Shown here one piece after another: positions 43,200 to 53,534 of a DNA stretch of 64,000 nt. Below the pieces are notes generated by a model. The model searched no databases, was not told the origin of the DNA, and was given only the letters and a program-made list of their open reading frames with translations. This DNA comes from Gautieria morchelliformis. Taxonomy: Eukaryota > Basidiomycota > Agaricomycetes > Gomphales > Gomphaceae. The translations under genes were made by a program, and so were the position numbers. Numbering within the stretch: position 1 is the stretch's first letter; each line of letters starts with the position of its first letter. The stretch lies in assembly GCA_015179125.1 (NCBI GenBank), contig WHVA01000055.1:62001-126000 (forward strand). Reading direction: 5' to 3'.

Positions 43200-43640
43200 A
43201 GACGCACGATCTGTGTAAAGCCCCACCCACTGTGGATAGCGAATCCATTGAAACCTAGTGGGTTTACCCACGGGGTTTCTGTTTTCAGTGGGTACATCAT
43301 TGAAACAGCCCCCATTGAAACAAACCAATGAAATTTGGGCTTACCGGGTTTCCTAGAAAAAACCAATGAAATTATTCAAGTGGTTGGACCAGTAGAATTT
43401 TCAGTGGCTTTGTCACTTAGTTTCCATGCCATAGGAACTACATATTCAACGTAATTATCATGAGAATTTCAGTGCTCGAAGGCCTGGATTGCCGTTGTTC
43501 GCACACTTAAAAATTTTCAAGATAGCTCATGGAGCACTCAGTGAAATCCAGTGAATTAATATATATATTTCTGGGCAAATATACTGAAGTTTCCATATAT
43601 GTATCAATGAATTTCCATGCTTGAGGTGCCGGAATGCTAC
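43200..43640. repeat. Dispersed repeat rich in CATTGAAAC / CAGTGGGT words
   Basis: Short words (ATTGAAAC, CCAATGAAA, TTTTCAGTGG, CCCACGGGG) recur many times. Similar word-rich stretches lie at 46590-46980 and 63185-63240, the last as an imperfect hairpin. It may be a small non-autonomous element family, but no clear ends are visible. Confidence 0.4.
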
Positions 43641-43699
43641 TGCGGCCCCAAGTGACAACTGCTTTTGAGACACAGCACTAAGTATAGACTCTAAGTGTG

Positions 43700-43820
43700 A
43701 AAAGACTCCTACTACTAGTCCGCCTCCATTCCATCCCTGCCCAGATCATCTTCAAACACAGTCGCCACGTAGTCGCCACGTATTCGATCGATGATGCCCC
43801 ACTGTGAGTCACTCATGTGG
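43700..43820 (-). pseudogene. C-terminal remnant of an unknown protein (WGIIDRIRGDYVATVFED)
   Basis: The minus frame ends WGIIDRIRGDYVATVFED..., then a stop near 43722. A related ending, WGIVERSGDFARTVFEDY and stop, occurs on the minus strand at 63475-63425. Both sit beside the CATTGAAAC/CAGTGGGT repeat stretches. The family is not recognised. Confidence 0.3.
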
Positions 43821-44149
43821 ACCCGACCTACGGCACATTGAATGGGGTTAAGGTTGATGAATATAGACGGGTTTGTCCTCTCATAGGACACTACGGACGT
43901 GGCAGCGTCTCCACCCGGGGGGTTGCTTTGGCAAGTGTGAATATCACATGATCGATCGATGTAAGTAGGTCCTTGTGTACATGTAACTCCGACGCGTCGC
44001 GCAAATTGGCTTCACTCCACCATCATCTATCCAGCTTGCGCCGACAAATTAATTCTCTTCTAGAGAACGCGTCGAAGATGATGCGCTCAACATGTCACTA
44101 CATTACCCATCTAATGCGTGATTTACTTCTGTTTGTCGTGACACTCGCA

Positions 44150-44961
44150 GCCGATCGCAAACGCGGGTGGCTGGAGCCTGACACAGTGGGGCCTGACGGG
44201 CGTGTCGGCGATGCAGGTCACGGTCGTGTCGCCCACGCACGCGATCATCTTCGACAAGGTCGAGCACAACTACGTGAGCATCGGCGGGCACCCCGCGTGG
44301 GGCATGCTGTACGACCTCAACACGGACGAGACGTGGCCGTTCCTGCTCGAGTCGAACTCGTTCTGTGCGTCGGGATTGTTCCTGTCGAACGGGATGCTGA
44401 TCAGCGTCGGCAGGAACCCCGCGGCGGTGATCGACACGTTGAACGATGCGTATCACGACGTCTCAACGGGCTTCAGAGCATCCGGATCGTGGAGCCGTGT
44501 CTCAGCCCCAATGGGAACTGCGTCATGCAGGACATGGTGATCGCGACGCGCGTCAAACGGTGGTACCCCATCGTTCTGCGGATCACGGATGGCTCTGCGC
44601 TCATCTTCTGAGGGGTGACGGAGAACGTGTTCATGAACAACATCAGCCGTCCATGTCATTCTTCCCGTCCAAGCCTACGAGTCCTATCAAGTTCGACGTG
44701 CCGTTCCTCAACCGTACGCTCAACGCCAACCTGTTCGTGCATGCATTGTCGCTCCCGGGCCAGCGGGCATTTATCATCTCGAACACGCAGTCGACATTCT
44801 TCAACTGGGGCGCGTCTCTGCCGCAAGAGGAGCTGCTAGCGCACACTTTCCTGGGGAGCAACCTGACGGTCACTGCACCTCTGGACGCGGGAATGTACCC
44901 GCCGGGGCCGGGGTACGGTGGTGGATGGGGTGGCGAGCAAGGCGGCGATGACGCTGATTGA
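44150..44961 (+). pseudogene. Glyoxal oxidase-like (AA5_1) fragment
   Basis: After a CTCGCAG acceptor near 44150 the frame gives NAGGWSLTQWGLTGVSAMQ, HAIIFDKVEHNYVSIGGHPA, WGMLYDLNTDETWPF, SNSFCASGLFLSNGMLISVG (the Cys of the Tyr-Cys cofactor), RWYPIVLRITDGSALIF (the cross-linked Tyr) and VPFLNRTLNANLF. This is the first half of a copper-radical oxidase that makes H2O2 from aldehydes outside the cell. The frame shifts near 44455, TGA stands where Gly is usual after ALIF (about 44610), and it shifts again near 44652. The signal peptide, the C-terminal copper ligands (Tyr-His and His) and the C-terminal domain are missing. Confidence 0.8.
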
Positions 44962-44984
44962 GGACGGGAAGGCGCCTTTGACAC

Positions 44985-45460
44985 ACTGAGAGCACGTCCA
45001 CGCTCAGGCTCGAGGCGTGCCCAAAAGTGTTTTGGATGGTAATGGTGTACGTGGCGAATGGCAGCGTGAGATTGCTGAATAGCCGCTGCTGCTCATTCGT
45101 CACGTCCGAGAAGGCACTCACCGTCGTCACGATGGGGGCGTGCTGGTCAGGGAGACCTGGCGGCCCGCCGGTCAGATCAGCGACAACGCCCCCTCGACAC
45201 AACGCTTACGAACATCTGCAACGCCACCATCGGGCCCCGTGACACCGAACCACTCGATGCCCGTGCCTGTGAATGTGATCGACACCGACGCCTCAGGGTC
45301 GCTCGAGATGTGCAGCGTCGAATTCACAGCACTCGCGTCCATCCTGACCATCCAGTTCCCCGTGAACGTGATTGCGCTGCTGGTGTCATTGAACGCCTGC
45401 GTGCCCTCGGGCGCGAGGAACGGCAGGAACGCTGTGGGAACGCATATACGGGAACGGTTG
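44985..45460 (-). pseudogene. Fragment of an Agaricomycete secreted/membrane jelly-roll-like protein
   Basis: Minus-strand sequence reads FNDTSSAITFTGNWMV, then NSTLHISSDPEASVSITFTG, TGIEWFGVTGPDGGVADV, then VTTVSAFSDVTNEQQRLFSN and TYTITIQNTFGHASSLSVD. The FTGTxIxWFG..VDG pattern is typical of large families of single-pass membrane proteins with beta-rich outer domains in Agaricomycetes. A frame change near 45205 separates the two halves, and neither signal peptide nor membrane helix is found. Confidence 0.45.
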
Positions 45461-46590
45461 TGATTTTATTACTCACTTCTGCGCAGACCCCCTACTCTCG
45501 AGAGCCTCGAACTGGTTTCCGTTGAGGATGTATCGCCCAATCTGCTCATGGTAGGAGCATTCATACAGTCCGATTTCTTGAGCCCAGGCACTAATGCTTC
45601 AATAGGAACATCGTCTGAAAACAGATATATGCGCCATGTGCCGTATCCAGGTAATTAATGTATCGGTACATCTGACTAATGGAGACTGCTTCGTGTGAGT
45701 GGAGTACGGTTCCCCTTCTCATCACACCTCTAACCTATCCCCACCAGCATCGGCCACGTCTATCAATACCACGAAAACTCTAAGTACTGCTCCGCACACA
45801 AACCTTCACCAAACCACGCCGTCGACATCTGCCTCCTGCATATTATGGTCCAGATGCCCGTGTACAAGGAGAGTCTGGAGCAGACTATGTTCTGGAGACG
45901 GTTGTTGTAACCGAGCGTGATTGAGCTGAGCTGACACGGCGTGGTACATTAGCCCGCCCTCCGTGGAGTCTTTGAAGAAAGTGATGCAGACGTATGCGCG
46001 ACGGGGCGGGATGTGACGATTTTTATTAATGACGACCGGATGCAGGTGTGTTGCTATTTGTTTTGTTTTTTCTCGACTACGCACCTCTGTGCACCTCCTC
46101 TGTATTCTCTCCCTAGCTTGGGCTATCATCCCAGCTTCTTCCCCCCGCCAAGCGTCTTGCACGCCAAGCCTTCTATGCTCAACACGGCGTCGGCTGGGTC
46201 ATGTGCCCCAAGCACCATTCCCCGCCCAGCCGCCCAAGGCCAAGGCAGGCGCCCTGCCCCCACCCACGCACTGCGGCTTTGTGCGTGCAGGCTGCTTCAG
46301 GAAGGCGAGCAACATGAACTACGGCCTCGCGCTGAGCCTGAAGGTCGGGAAGTTCGTGCTGCAGCTCGTCGAGGAGCAGGAGCGGGAGCGCGTGCAGAGG
46401 GCGATAGCGGCGGGGGAGAGCGGGGTGGGTGTGGCGGCAGCAGGTGCGGGTGTGGGCGCGAGCTTGAACTCAGCACACTCGGGCGCGACCGCGCTCACGA
46501 CGACGACGACGAGCAGTGCGCTGACGGCTGCGGATGTGGAGCTCGACATCGAGGAGACGTTTGAGGAGAATTGAAAACTCATAGCTATAC
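45461..46590. other. Unrecognised exon-like frames on both strands
   Basis: On the minus strand PPRRAYVCITFFKDSTEGGL (about 46012-45950) has normal codon use and could be a terminal exon. On the plus strand a frame ending at 46574 encodes NMNYGLALSLKVGKFVLQLV, an Ala/Gly stretch and an acidic end (DVELDIEETFEEN). Neither has a visible start, splice set or known domain. Confidence 0.3.
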
Positions 46591-46980
46591 AACCTAGTAT
46601 TCACTACACATTTCATGAATCTTCAGTGATTTGCCCCATATTATTCAGATCTCAGGCCAGTGACATTCAGTTGCTGCATCTCTGAAATGTGGTGATAGAA
46701 CCACGGGGTTGTAAGTGACTATCTCACGGGAACCCAGTGGTTGTCGACTCAAAATGCCTGGTTCAATCCGTTGGTCTTCCGTTGTAGGATCCCTGAATAC
46801 CCATGAGTCAACCCCTGAAACCAACTCATTGAAACGAAACTTTTTCCACTGAAACCGATTCATTGAATTTTCAACAGGTTCTATTGGTATTTACACTAGC
46901 TATAATGGTTTATATACTGAATCATCAGTGGGTCCACCCAATAGGATTCATTGGGTTGACTACCCACAGTGCACCTCACT
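46591..46980. repeat. CATTGAAA/CACTGAAA-word repeat stretch
   Basis: The same word family as at 43200-43640 (CATTGAAACG, CACTGAAACC, CATTGAATTTTCA, CAGTGGGTCCACCC). No target duplication or terminal repeat found. Confidence 0.35.
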
Positions 46981-47104
46981 GCATGTACACATCGCGCAGA
47001 CTATCTTCTCTCACAACACTCCCACACTCAATTTAACTTTACTTCAAGTCTGAATCATAATCCTATTCAACAAAAGTTCCTTAGATACTCCTATTCTTTA
47101 CAGG

Positions 47105-47350
47105 AACTCTCCCGCTGCTCCCAGCTCTCCTCCAGCTCTTGCAGCTCTCCCACAGCTTCTGTGCAGCTCCCCCACAGCTTCCGTGCGGCTCTCCTGGATC
47201 TCTCCTGCTGCTCTCAGATTATGCAGCTCCCCTGCAGCTTCCGTTCTCCTGGAACTCTCCCACTGCTCTCAGCTCTCATGCAGCTCTTGCAGCTATCCCA
47301 CAGCTTCCGTGCAGCCAGCTCTCATGCCATTTTCCCGCAGCTCTCATCCC
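47105..47350 (+). repeat. CT-rich minisatellite (CAGCTCTCCC-type units)
   Basis: CAGCTCTC, CCCACAGCTTC and TGCAGCTC units recur about 15 times with irregular spacing. It is non-coding as far as can be judged, although open frames cross it. Confidence 0.7.
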
Positions 47351-47384
47351 CAACCCCACAATTTAAGACCATCAAGGAAGTCTA

Positions 47385-47775
47385 AATAAAGGCAGATGCA
47401 TCTTATGCAGTAAATATGATTTATTTTGTCACAATCTATTTATTATAAATATTCATCTGTTTTTCCTCAAGTTTTCTTGGTGTTTTAAATTGTAAACAAA
47501 AAGGAAGGAAATCTGAACAAAGGCAGATGAATGATTCTTGCATCTTATGCAGTGAATATGATTTATTTGGTCACACTTTATTTCTTGTAAATATTCATCT
47601 GTTTTTATTCAGGTGTTCTTGGTGCATCTTGGTGTTTTAAATTGTAAAAAAATTCTTCACTAATAAAGGCAGATGAATATGAGTTATTTTGTCACAATCT
47701 ATTTATTATAAATATTCATCTGTTTTGATTTCTTGGTGTTTTACATAAATTGTAAATAAAAAAGGAAAGACTCTT
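47385..47775. repeat. Three tandem AT-rich units, each with inverted arms
   Basis: Units of about 115-145 bp start near 47387, 47515 and 47660. Each opens with AAAGGCAGATG and contains TTATTTxGTCAC, AAATATTCATCTGTTTT and CTTGGTGTTTTA..AATTGTAAA. The arm GGCAGATGAATAT and the later ATATTCATCTG are inverted, so each unit could fold as a stem. Confidence 0.8.
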
Positions 47776-48125
47776 CAAATTATTACAGGATTAGCTCCTT
47801 TTTCCAGAGAATCGGGTCCGCTGCATGAGACTGTCTGCCGGAGACTCGGCTGAGACTCCTGCAGCCAAACAGTGATCCACGGTCTGCTGACACCCTCAAT
47901 GCGTCCACAACTTAAACCCATCGCCGTTCCTTGCCGTACTTGTTAAAACTCACCTCCACAGGCAATACAATTTATTGTGATCGCACGTCTGACTGTAATA
48001 AATGGATGTGATTAGTACCTGTGTTTAGTACATGTGTTCTTTGTTGGATATAGCGGCACTTCGGCACACTTACGCAACCCGATGACGCATGCAAGGACAA
48101 AGGATATAGGAGAACAAGGAGCGCA

Positions 48126-48155
48126 GCAAAGTACAAAGCGCGCTTTGTACTTTGC
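48126..48155. repeat. Perfect 30-bp palindrome
   Basis: The half GCAAAGTACAAAGCG is followed directly by its exact reverse complement with no spacer. It lies 35 bp outside the B2 end of the Ngaro-like element. Confidence 0.95.
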
Positions 48156-48190
48156 AAAGACAAAAGGATTCAACTATAATTCGAATAGTG

Positions 48191-48284
48191 CGAATTCCGG
48201 TGAGCCCCGCAGGGAGGCTCTAGACAGCGTAAGGGGCACCGATGCCGAGCGCGGCACCGCAACAAAAAAGAGATCGATTGAGAC
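48191..48284 (-). repeat. Split direct repeat B2
   Basis: It starts CGAATTCCGGTGAGCCCCGC on the plus strand and matches B1 (48871-48964) at all but one or two of 94 positions. It marks the 3' end of the element. Confidence 0.9.
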
Positions 48285-48464
48285 ATTACTAGGTACATAA
48301 AGGCAATGAGACGTTGCAAGGCACATAAAAGCAAAAAAAAACGGGGTGGGGGGAAGTAGTTAAGAAAGAAGTCCTGACAATGACATGCGGCAGTAAAAAA
48401 CCCGGCGGGGAGCCGGGAAAAGCCTACGTGCATGTGCAGGGAAGAAGCGAGAGGGAGGGTGGGT

Positions 48465-48813
48465 AAAAACGACGCGAGGGCGAGAACTAAGTGCGAGTTA
48501 GAGCAAGCGCGGCTAGCAAGCAAAGAAGCAGAAAAAATACCTGTGTGATGTGGGAGCGCTGCGGGCGAGTGATGCACAGGGACGACTCGCGGAGTCGCTG
48601 AGTAGGCTGGAGTGGTCCGTCCGCTGAGACACGCGTGACAGTCCAATGACGTGGACGCTGACGCGTCTAGCAGAACTCAAGACTACTCGCGTGAGGAAGT
48701 TCAGCGGAACTTCTGGAGAAAAAGAGTGCAACAGCTACTTACCATAAGTTAAAAGTACAGAGAGCGGAGAAGTAAGAAGAAGAAGAGGGGAGCAGCATGC
48801 AGCTGCGGGAGAG
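48465..48813 (-). repeat. Split direct repeat A2
   Basis: 349 bp, matching A1 (53535-53883) with about 8 substitutions and no gaps. Confidence 0.92.
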
Positions 48814-48870
48814 CCTTAGGCGGGGGCGGAATTCACCGCGTGTAAGCACGCTCCGCTACTTAAACACTGA

Positions 48871-48964
48871 CGAATTCCGGTGAGCCCCGCAGGGAGGCTC
48901 TAGACAGCGTAAGGGGCACCGATGCCGAGCGCGGCACCGCAACAAAAAAGAGATCGAGTGAGAC
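48871..48964 (-). repeat. Split direct repeat B1
   Basis: 94 bp. It lies directly after the recombinase ORF and before A2 in element order. Confidence 0.9.
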
Positions 48965-48999
48965 GTATTGAGGTAGAAAGGAGATGATGATGAAATGTG

Positions 49000-49992
49000 T
49001 TAGAAAGGATTTGGGGGGCCACGGAGAAGGGCGTGAAGGACGATTGGACGTTTGCGGATGTAGAGTTTGAAGGTGTCGGAGGACCAGCGGCCTACGCCTT
49101 GGATAATATTGTCGGGGACACCTTCTAAGGCAAGGGCGGTGGCGCCGCCGGATCGGATAGAATGGCCACCGAACTCAGGGCCAAGGGTGGCGTGGAGGCG
49201 GTTGGTGAACCATGAGGAGGTGGGGACAAAGCCGTTGGAGGTGAGCCAAAGTTCGGGGTGGAAGGGAAACAGAGTGTCACGGGAGGAAAGATAACGGTGC
49301 ATGAGGGGGAGAGGGTCGAAGGGAGAGGAGGGCTTAGCAAGTACGACGATGGTATTGCCTTGGTAGAATCTATCTGCTTTGTGAAACAGCAGCAAAAATG
49401 AAAATTGGTTGGGTTGGAGGGTGAGGGTGTGGCAAGCGGTGATTTTCTTGGATGAGCGCTTGGCAGGGGAGTTGGAGATAGTCATCTCTCCAAGGCGGAG
49501 CAGAGCGGAGAAACCGGTAAGCAGCATAGTTAGAAAGAGAAGATCGTCGTGAGAGCTGGAATGGTGAGTGCGAATGAGGGCAGAAAGGTCGTCGGAAGCG
49601 AGGGCGCGCTTTTGGCGCGGGGCAGCGCAACCACGCCTTTTTTTCAAGCCGGCAAGAGAGCGGACGACAATCGGGGAAGCGTGGGAGGCACAGACGTCCT
49701 GGAAATGTGGTAGAAGGCAGTTGCAGATTCCAGAGAGGTAGGCGGCGACGGAGGATGGTTTGATGTGGTGGGATAAAATGGTGACGAAGTAGCTGAGGGT
49801 GTCAGGGGTAGGATCAGTGGGGAAGTTGTGTAACTTGCAAAAGTTCAGGTAGGATTGGAGATGTGAGCTATAAGAATGAATGGTAGAAAGCTCTATGGCG
49901 TGGCCGAGAGCAATGGCATGCTCATGGAAGAGCTTCTCTTGGGACCAAGCAACACGAACGGGTTGCCGGTCCCGCGTTATCGGTTGAAGCAT
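49000..49992 (-). pseudogene. Tyrosine recombinase of the Ngaro-like element
   Basis: The 330-residue frame has a SAM-like N-terminal DNA-binding part (STIHSYSSHLQSYLNFCK, then VAAYLSGICN) and a catalytic part: Arg in LTGFSALLRLGEMTIS, the HxxR box in GGHSIRSGGATALALEG, and GRWSSDTFKLYIRKRP with the Trp and nucleophile Tyr. All four key positions are present and the frame is uninterrupted. In DIRS-order elements this enzyme inserts a circular DNA form in place of a DDE integrase. Confidence 0.9.
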
Positions 49993-50911
49993 TACTTGTC
50001 TACCCCCATCGCATCCCGAGGGGGTTTGAATGGACGAACAGTTAAGTTCAGATGGATGGCGGAGGCGACATGGAAGAGGCCTCGGGAGAGAGCGTCTGCG
50101 ACGGTGTTGTCAGAGCCCGCAATATGAAAGACTCTGAGCGATGTAGTCTGGGGGAGAAGAAGGCAAATGGAAAACATGAGAAGGCGGTTGTATTCGTCGT
50201 GAGCTTTTAAGGAATGGAAGATGTCGACTGTGTTCATGGAATCGGTGTAAACTAGGAGTCAGCGCGGCGCTGGGCGTTGGGAGACAGCAAAAGCAAGAGC
50301 TGATACAACACATAATTCCTCATAGAAAAAGATGTGAAATGAAGGCGGCGGTTCAGGGATAGGAGAGAAAAAAGCCAAGCAGAGCTGAGGAACATAGAAC
50401 CCCATCGCATTGAGGGATGTGTCGCAGAATATCGTAAAATCAGCATCGGCGGGATTCCATATGACGGAATGAAGGAGGCAGAGACCGTCTGCGTGTTTGA
50501 TGGTGTCCGCGAGCCAATTAAGGTCGGATATAATGGCGCGATTGAGATGGAGGGTGGCTTTGGGAATAGATTTGCCGGCAATTTTAGCATACGAGGATTG
50601 CAGGGCAGGGTGCAACAAGGGAAGGACCAGTTGATCCAGCCTAAGAGGCGCTGCCACTGGACGAGAGGATGATGATGGAAGGCTGAGATATCGGTGAATG
50701 CGCGGATGGCAGCAACGAGAGCAATTTTGCCATCGGTCGGGAAGGAGATGGACATGTCCCGCGGGTCAACATTGAGGCCTATGATGCGAAGGAATTGGCC
50801 GAAAGCCTGCTTGGACATTTCGTGCGGAAGCTTAATTTCGTCCCACAAAAGCAAGAGGCGAACCTGTTTCGCTGGATAACGCTTGTTATAAGGTTTGTAC
50901 AAGTAGAGACC
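49993..50911 (-). pseudogene. RT end and RNase H of the Ngaro-like element
   Basis: Minus-strand blocks include LPHEMSKQAFGQFLRIIGLN, ISFPTDGKIALVAAIRAFTD, HHPLVQWQRLLGWINWSF, an RNase H-like FCDTSLNAMGFYVPQL and HIAGSDNTVADALSRGLFHV. These are the thumb/connection and RNase H of DIRS-type polymerases. The part belongs to a fossil element and is separated from the RT palm by the solo LTR. Confidence 0.8.
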
Positions 50912-51396
50912 TGTCAGGGGACACCCTGTTTTCCATTTCCAGTTCCGACACCACACCCAGTTCCGACTCCATTTCCGACTCCGCTTCCGGTTCCGATTCC
51001 ATCTCCGCATCCGCTTTCGGGAACGATTCCGCTTCTGGGAGAACTTCCACCAGTTCCGTTCGCCTTGCCAGTTCCACTCCAATTTCCGACTTCCGCCCCG
51101 GAACAGTGTCGGAAATCAAGCGACTCGCATAATAGGTGGCATCAAGGGTCGATCAAGGGTCAGGGGGATGCAGGGTTGATGGCAGGTGCCAAGTGTTGTT
51201 GTTGTCCCTGGCTGCGCAGCGTAGTATAATACGGGCTCGCTGACATTGGGGGTCCTTAGACTTTTCTCTTTGGATTTCCCCTTGTCAGGTGAGAACCCCT
51301 CTCTTGTATGCTCTGTTCATTTATACATACTTTGGATTTCCCCTTGTCAGTTGTGTGGTAGTGTGATCTCCACGACTAGCCAGGGTTGCCCTTACA
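50912..51396 (+). repeat. Solo LTR of the 30-kb gypsy family inside the Ngaro-like RT, TSD AGACC
   Basis: 485 bp, TGTCAGGGGACACC to GCCCTTACA, flanked by AGACC on both sides (50907-50911, 51397-51401). It has the same extra ACACCACACCCAGTTCCGA stretch as the LTR at 34205 and is closer to that one than to the LTRs of the complete element. Confidence 0.94.
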
Positions 51397-51401
51397 AGAC
51401 C

Positions 51402-52517
51402 CAGGTCTGGGTTGAGAGACCAAGCGTCATCCATGTAATGGAGGAGAGCATCGATGCCTTTCACGTGGATGGCGATCCACGTGACGAGGCCCATGAAGAG
51501 GCACCAAATGCGAGCTGCGCTGCGGGTGCCAAACTCCATGCAGTGGTCGATGTGCCGCTGGCCATCTATTGTGGCGATTTGCTTAATCTGCCACAAAGGG
51601 TGCCCGGGCCAGCGCTGATACGCGCCAGGGACGTCGTCCTTGAAGAGCCACGGAGGTGGCTCATGGTGCTGCGCATGGAAGTCACACAATATCGCGCCAA
51701 AGTCCTGCAGATTGTCAAAACGGACGGAGGAGTCGTCTCTGGTGATCCACGAGTTGGGTGCGTGCGGTCCGGCGCTCAAGTCGTTGACGAGCCGGAATTT
51801 GTCGGAGTGAGGCTTAGGGATCACTCCAAGTGGCGTGCTATACATGCCCGGAAAGAGAGTGGTTCCAAAAGAAGGGGGGTACTGGCCAGCTTGTATTTCG
51901 GTGTCTCTTTGCTCGCGCAGGAACTCAAGACCGGCATCACTGATATCCCTTTGAGAAAAATCGAAAGTGGTCGGCTCAGATTCCCCAGGACAAGCGAATG
52001 GCCATACTCCTTCGCGCAGGCTTTGACACACCCAATGGACCAGCAGTCGGTTCGGATGAGTGACCAGAAGAGCTTCGAAGCGATCTACGTCAATGGGCAT
52101 GACGATGGGGAAAAGATGAGGGTTCTCCCGAACGGTTTGCTGGGCCGCCACGTCGCTCGCAACTGAGATTGGGACCGAAGGCAAAGGGTCAGCGGTCTCA
52201 GTTGACGTGGCGGATGGCGTCCCGGACACAGGGTGTTTGGACCAGAGGAAGCCTCTGGCCCATTTTGGTCGCTCTTCGCGGTGAATAATCGGTTCACTTT
52301 GGAGGTTCCCTCTCTTGGAGATGTTACAGTCTTTGGCTGCGTGCCTCCCTGAGCAGGATAAGCAGATGTGGCGGTATTTGCAGGATTCGCTGACGCAGTG
52401 CCCTCCGTTGAAGCGGTGACAAACGGGTTGCTGTCCCCCGAATGACGGACGGACTCGTCTGAAGTCTCGAGGGGAAGAACCTTGCTGGGAGATAAAGTGA
52501 CATGTGGAGAGATCCAC
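51402..52517 (-). pseudogene. Reverse transcriptase (palm) of the Ngaro-like element
   Basis: The frame opens with Cys/His clusters (CHRFNGGHCVSESCKYRHIC, then CSGRHAAKDC) that end the Gag-like part. RT blocks follow: TPLGVIPKPHSDKFRLVNDL, then PPPWLFKDDVPGAYQRWPGH (first catalytic Asp) and GIDALLHYMDDAW (YMDD). RT of this divergent type is typical of the DIRS order. It is a fossil part. Confidence 0.88.
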
Positions 52518-53510
52518 GAATTTGTCGAACGAGGCGAGGGAGAGAGTATTGTCTCACGCGACTCACACTCGGATTGCTTTGTCGAGATCGAGGACTTTGT
52601 GTTTCTCTCCGGGTTGTTGCATAGCGGCGAATTGCCCGAGGATGTACTCCTCGTATTGGGTGAATTCGTTGGCGCGGTGTGGGTAGGCATAAAGGAGAGC
52701 CTTTTTTGCAATGGCGAAGGCAATCGTCCAGTCACCATGCGCCTCGACTCTTCTGGTGGGCTTGGAACTTCCGCTGCCCGAGGACATCGTGATGTCGACG
52801 TTCCCGATAGTCTCCGTGAGTTGATGGTCCGACTCAAGCGAGTAGTACCCGGAGAATATTTTGTCGAGATCGATGAATCAGTCTGCCAAGACGTCGGCCC
52901 AGAGTGCTTCTGGGAGGTTGGGACAATCGACTCTCGAAAGGAGGTTGCTCTTCGCGGCTTTAAGATCGACGAGATAATTGGCTTTGAGAGCCAACGTTTT
53001 CGCGACGCATGGGTCGATGAGCAACATTGACTCCGGGACACGATTCCACGCGAACTCTGACTCGTCGGGTTTTTTGTGCGTTCTCGCTCCTGAATCCTCT
53101 TCCTCAGCGTCATTATGTTGTTGTTTAGTTTTTTTAGGCGAAGCGGGATGGATTGAACTGTCGTCTGACGAGCTCTCACCGGAGGGAGCTTCTGCGGGTC
53201 GTTTCCTTCGATGAGGTGGTCTTGACGAGGGATCAATTGATCCTGCGGTGATTCCTTCGCCCCTGCCAGCGGCGACGGCGAATTCTCTGTCGATTTCAGC
53301 GCAGAGGTCAAGGTATCGCTTATAGGCTGCTTCTCCCGCATCTCCGTTGGGAAGAAGTTTATAGAGTAACAGGGAGGCGTCGGCGGTCGTAATTTCACCT
53401 GCGCGTCGGCGCTCAACGACTCGGAGACAGTCAGCGGCGACTCGAGTGGGGTCGTACACGCCGGATGAGGACGAAGCGCTGGGCAAAGTGGATTGGCCAT
53501 CGCTAAGCAT
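52490..53510 (-). pseudogene. Gag-like ORF of the Ngaro-like element
   Basis: From ATG 53510 the frame gives VERRRAGEITTADASLLLYK and KRYLDLCAEIDREFAVAAGR, a basic Ser-rich linker (PSGESSSDDSSIHPASPKKT), ESMLLIDPCVAKTLALKANY, and, in a following frame, DWTIAFAIAKKALLYAYPHR with YEEYILGQFAAMQQPGEKHK. It is followed by the Cys/His clusters at 52450-52350. It resembles ORF1 of basidiomycete Ngaro elements in size and place. Fossil part with about one break. Confidence 0.7.
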
Positions 53511-53534
53511 GAACCGAAAGATGTTCTTTTTAAT

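Noticed and set aside
46745-46790. tRNA-like GGTTCAATCC word
   Set aside because: No acceptor stem, anticodon arm or D-arm could be drawn around it. No tRNA gene was found in the window.
47105-47390. Frames of 68-138 codons across the CT minisatellite
   Set aside because: Open frames in a repeat of CAGCTCTCC units are expected by composition.
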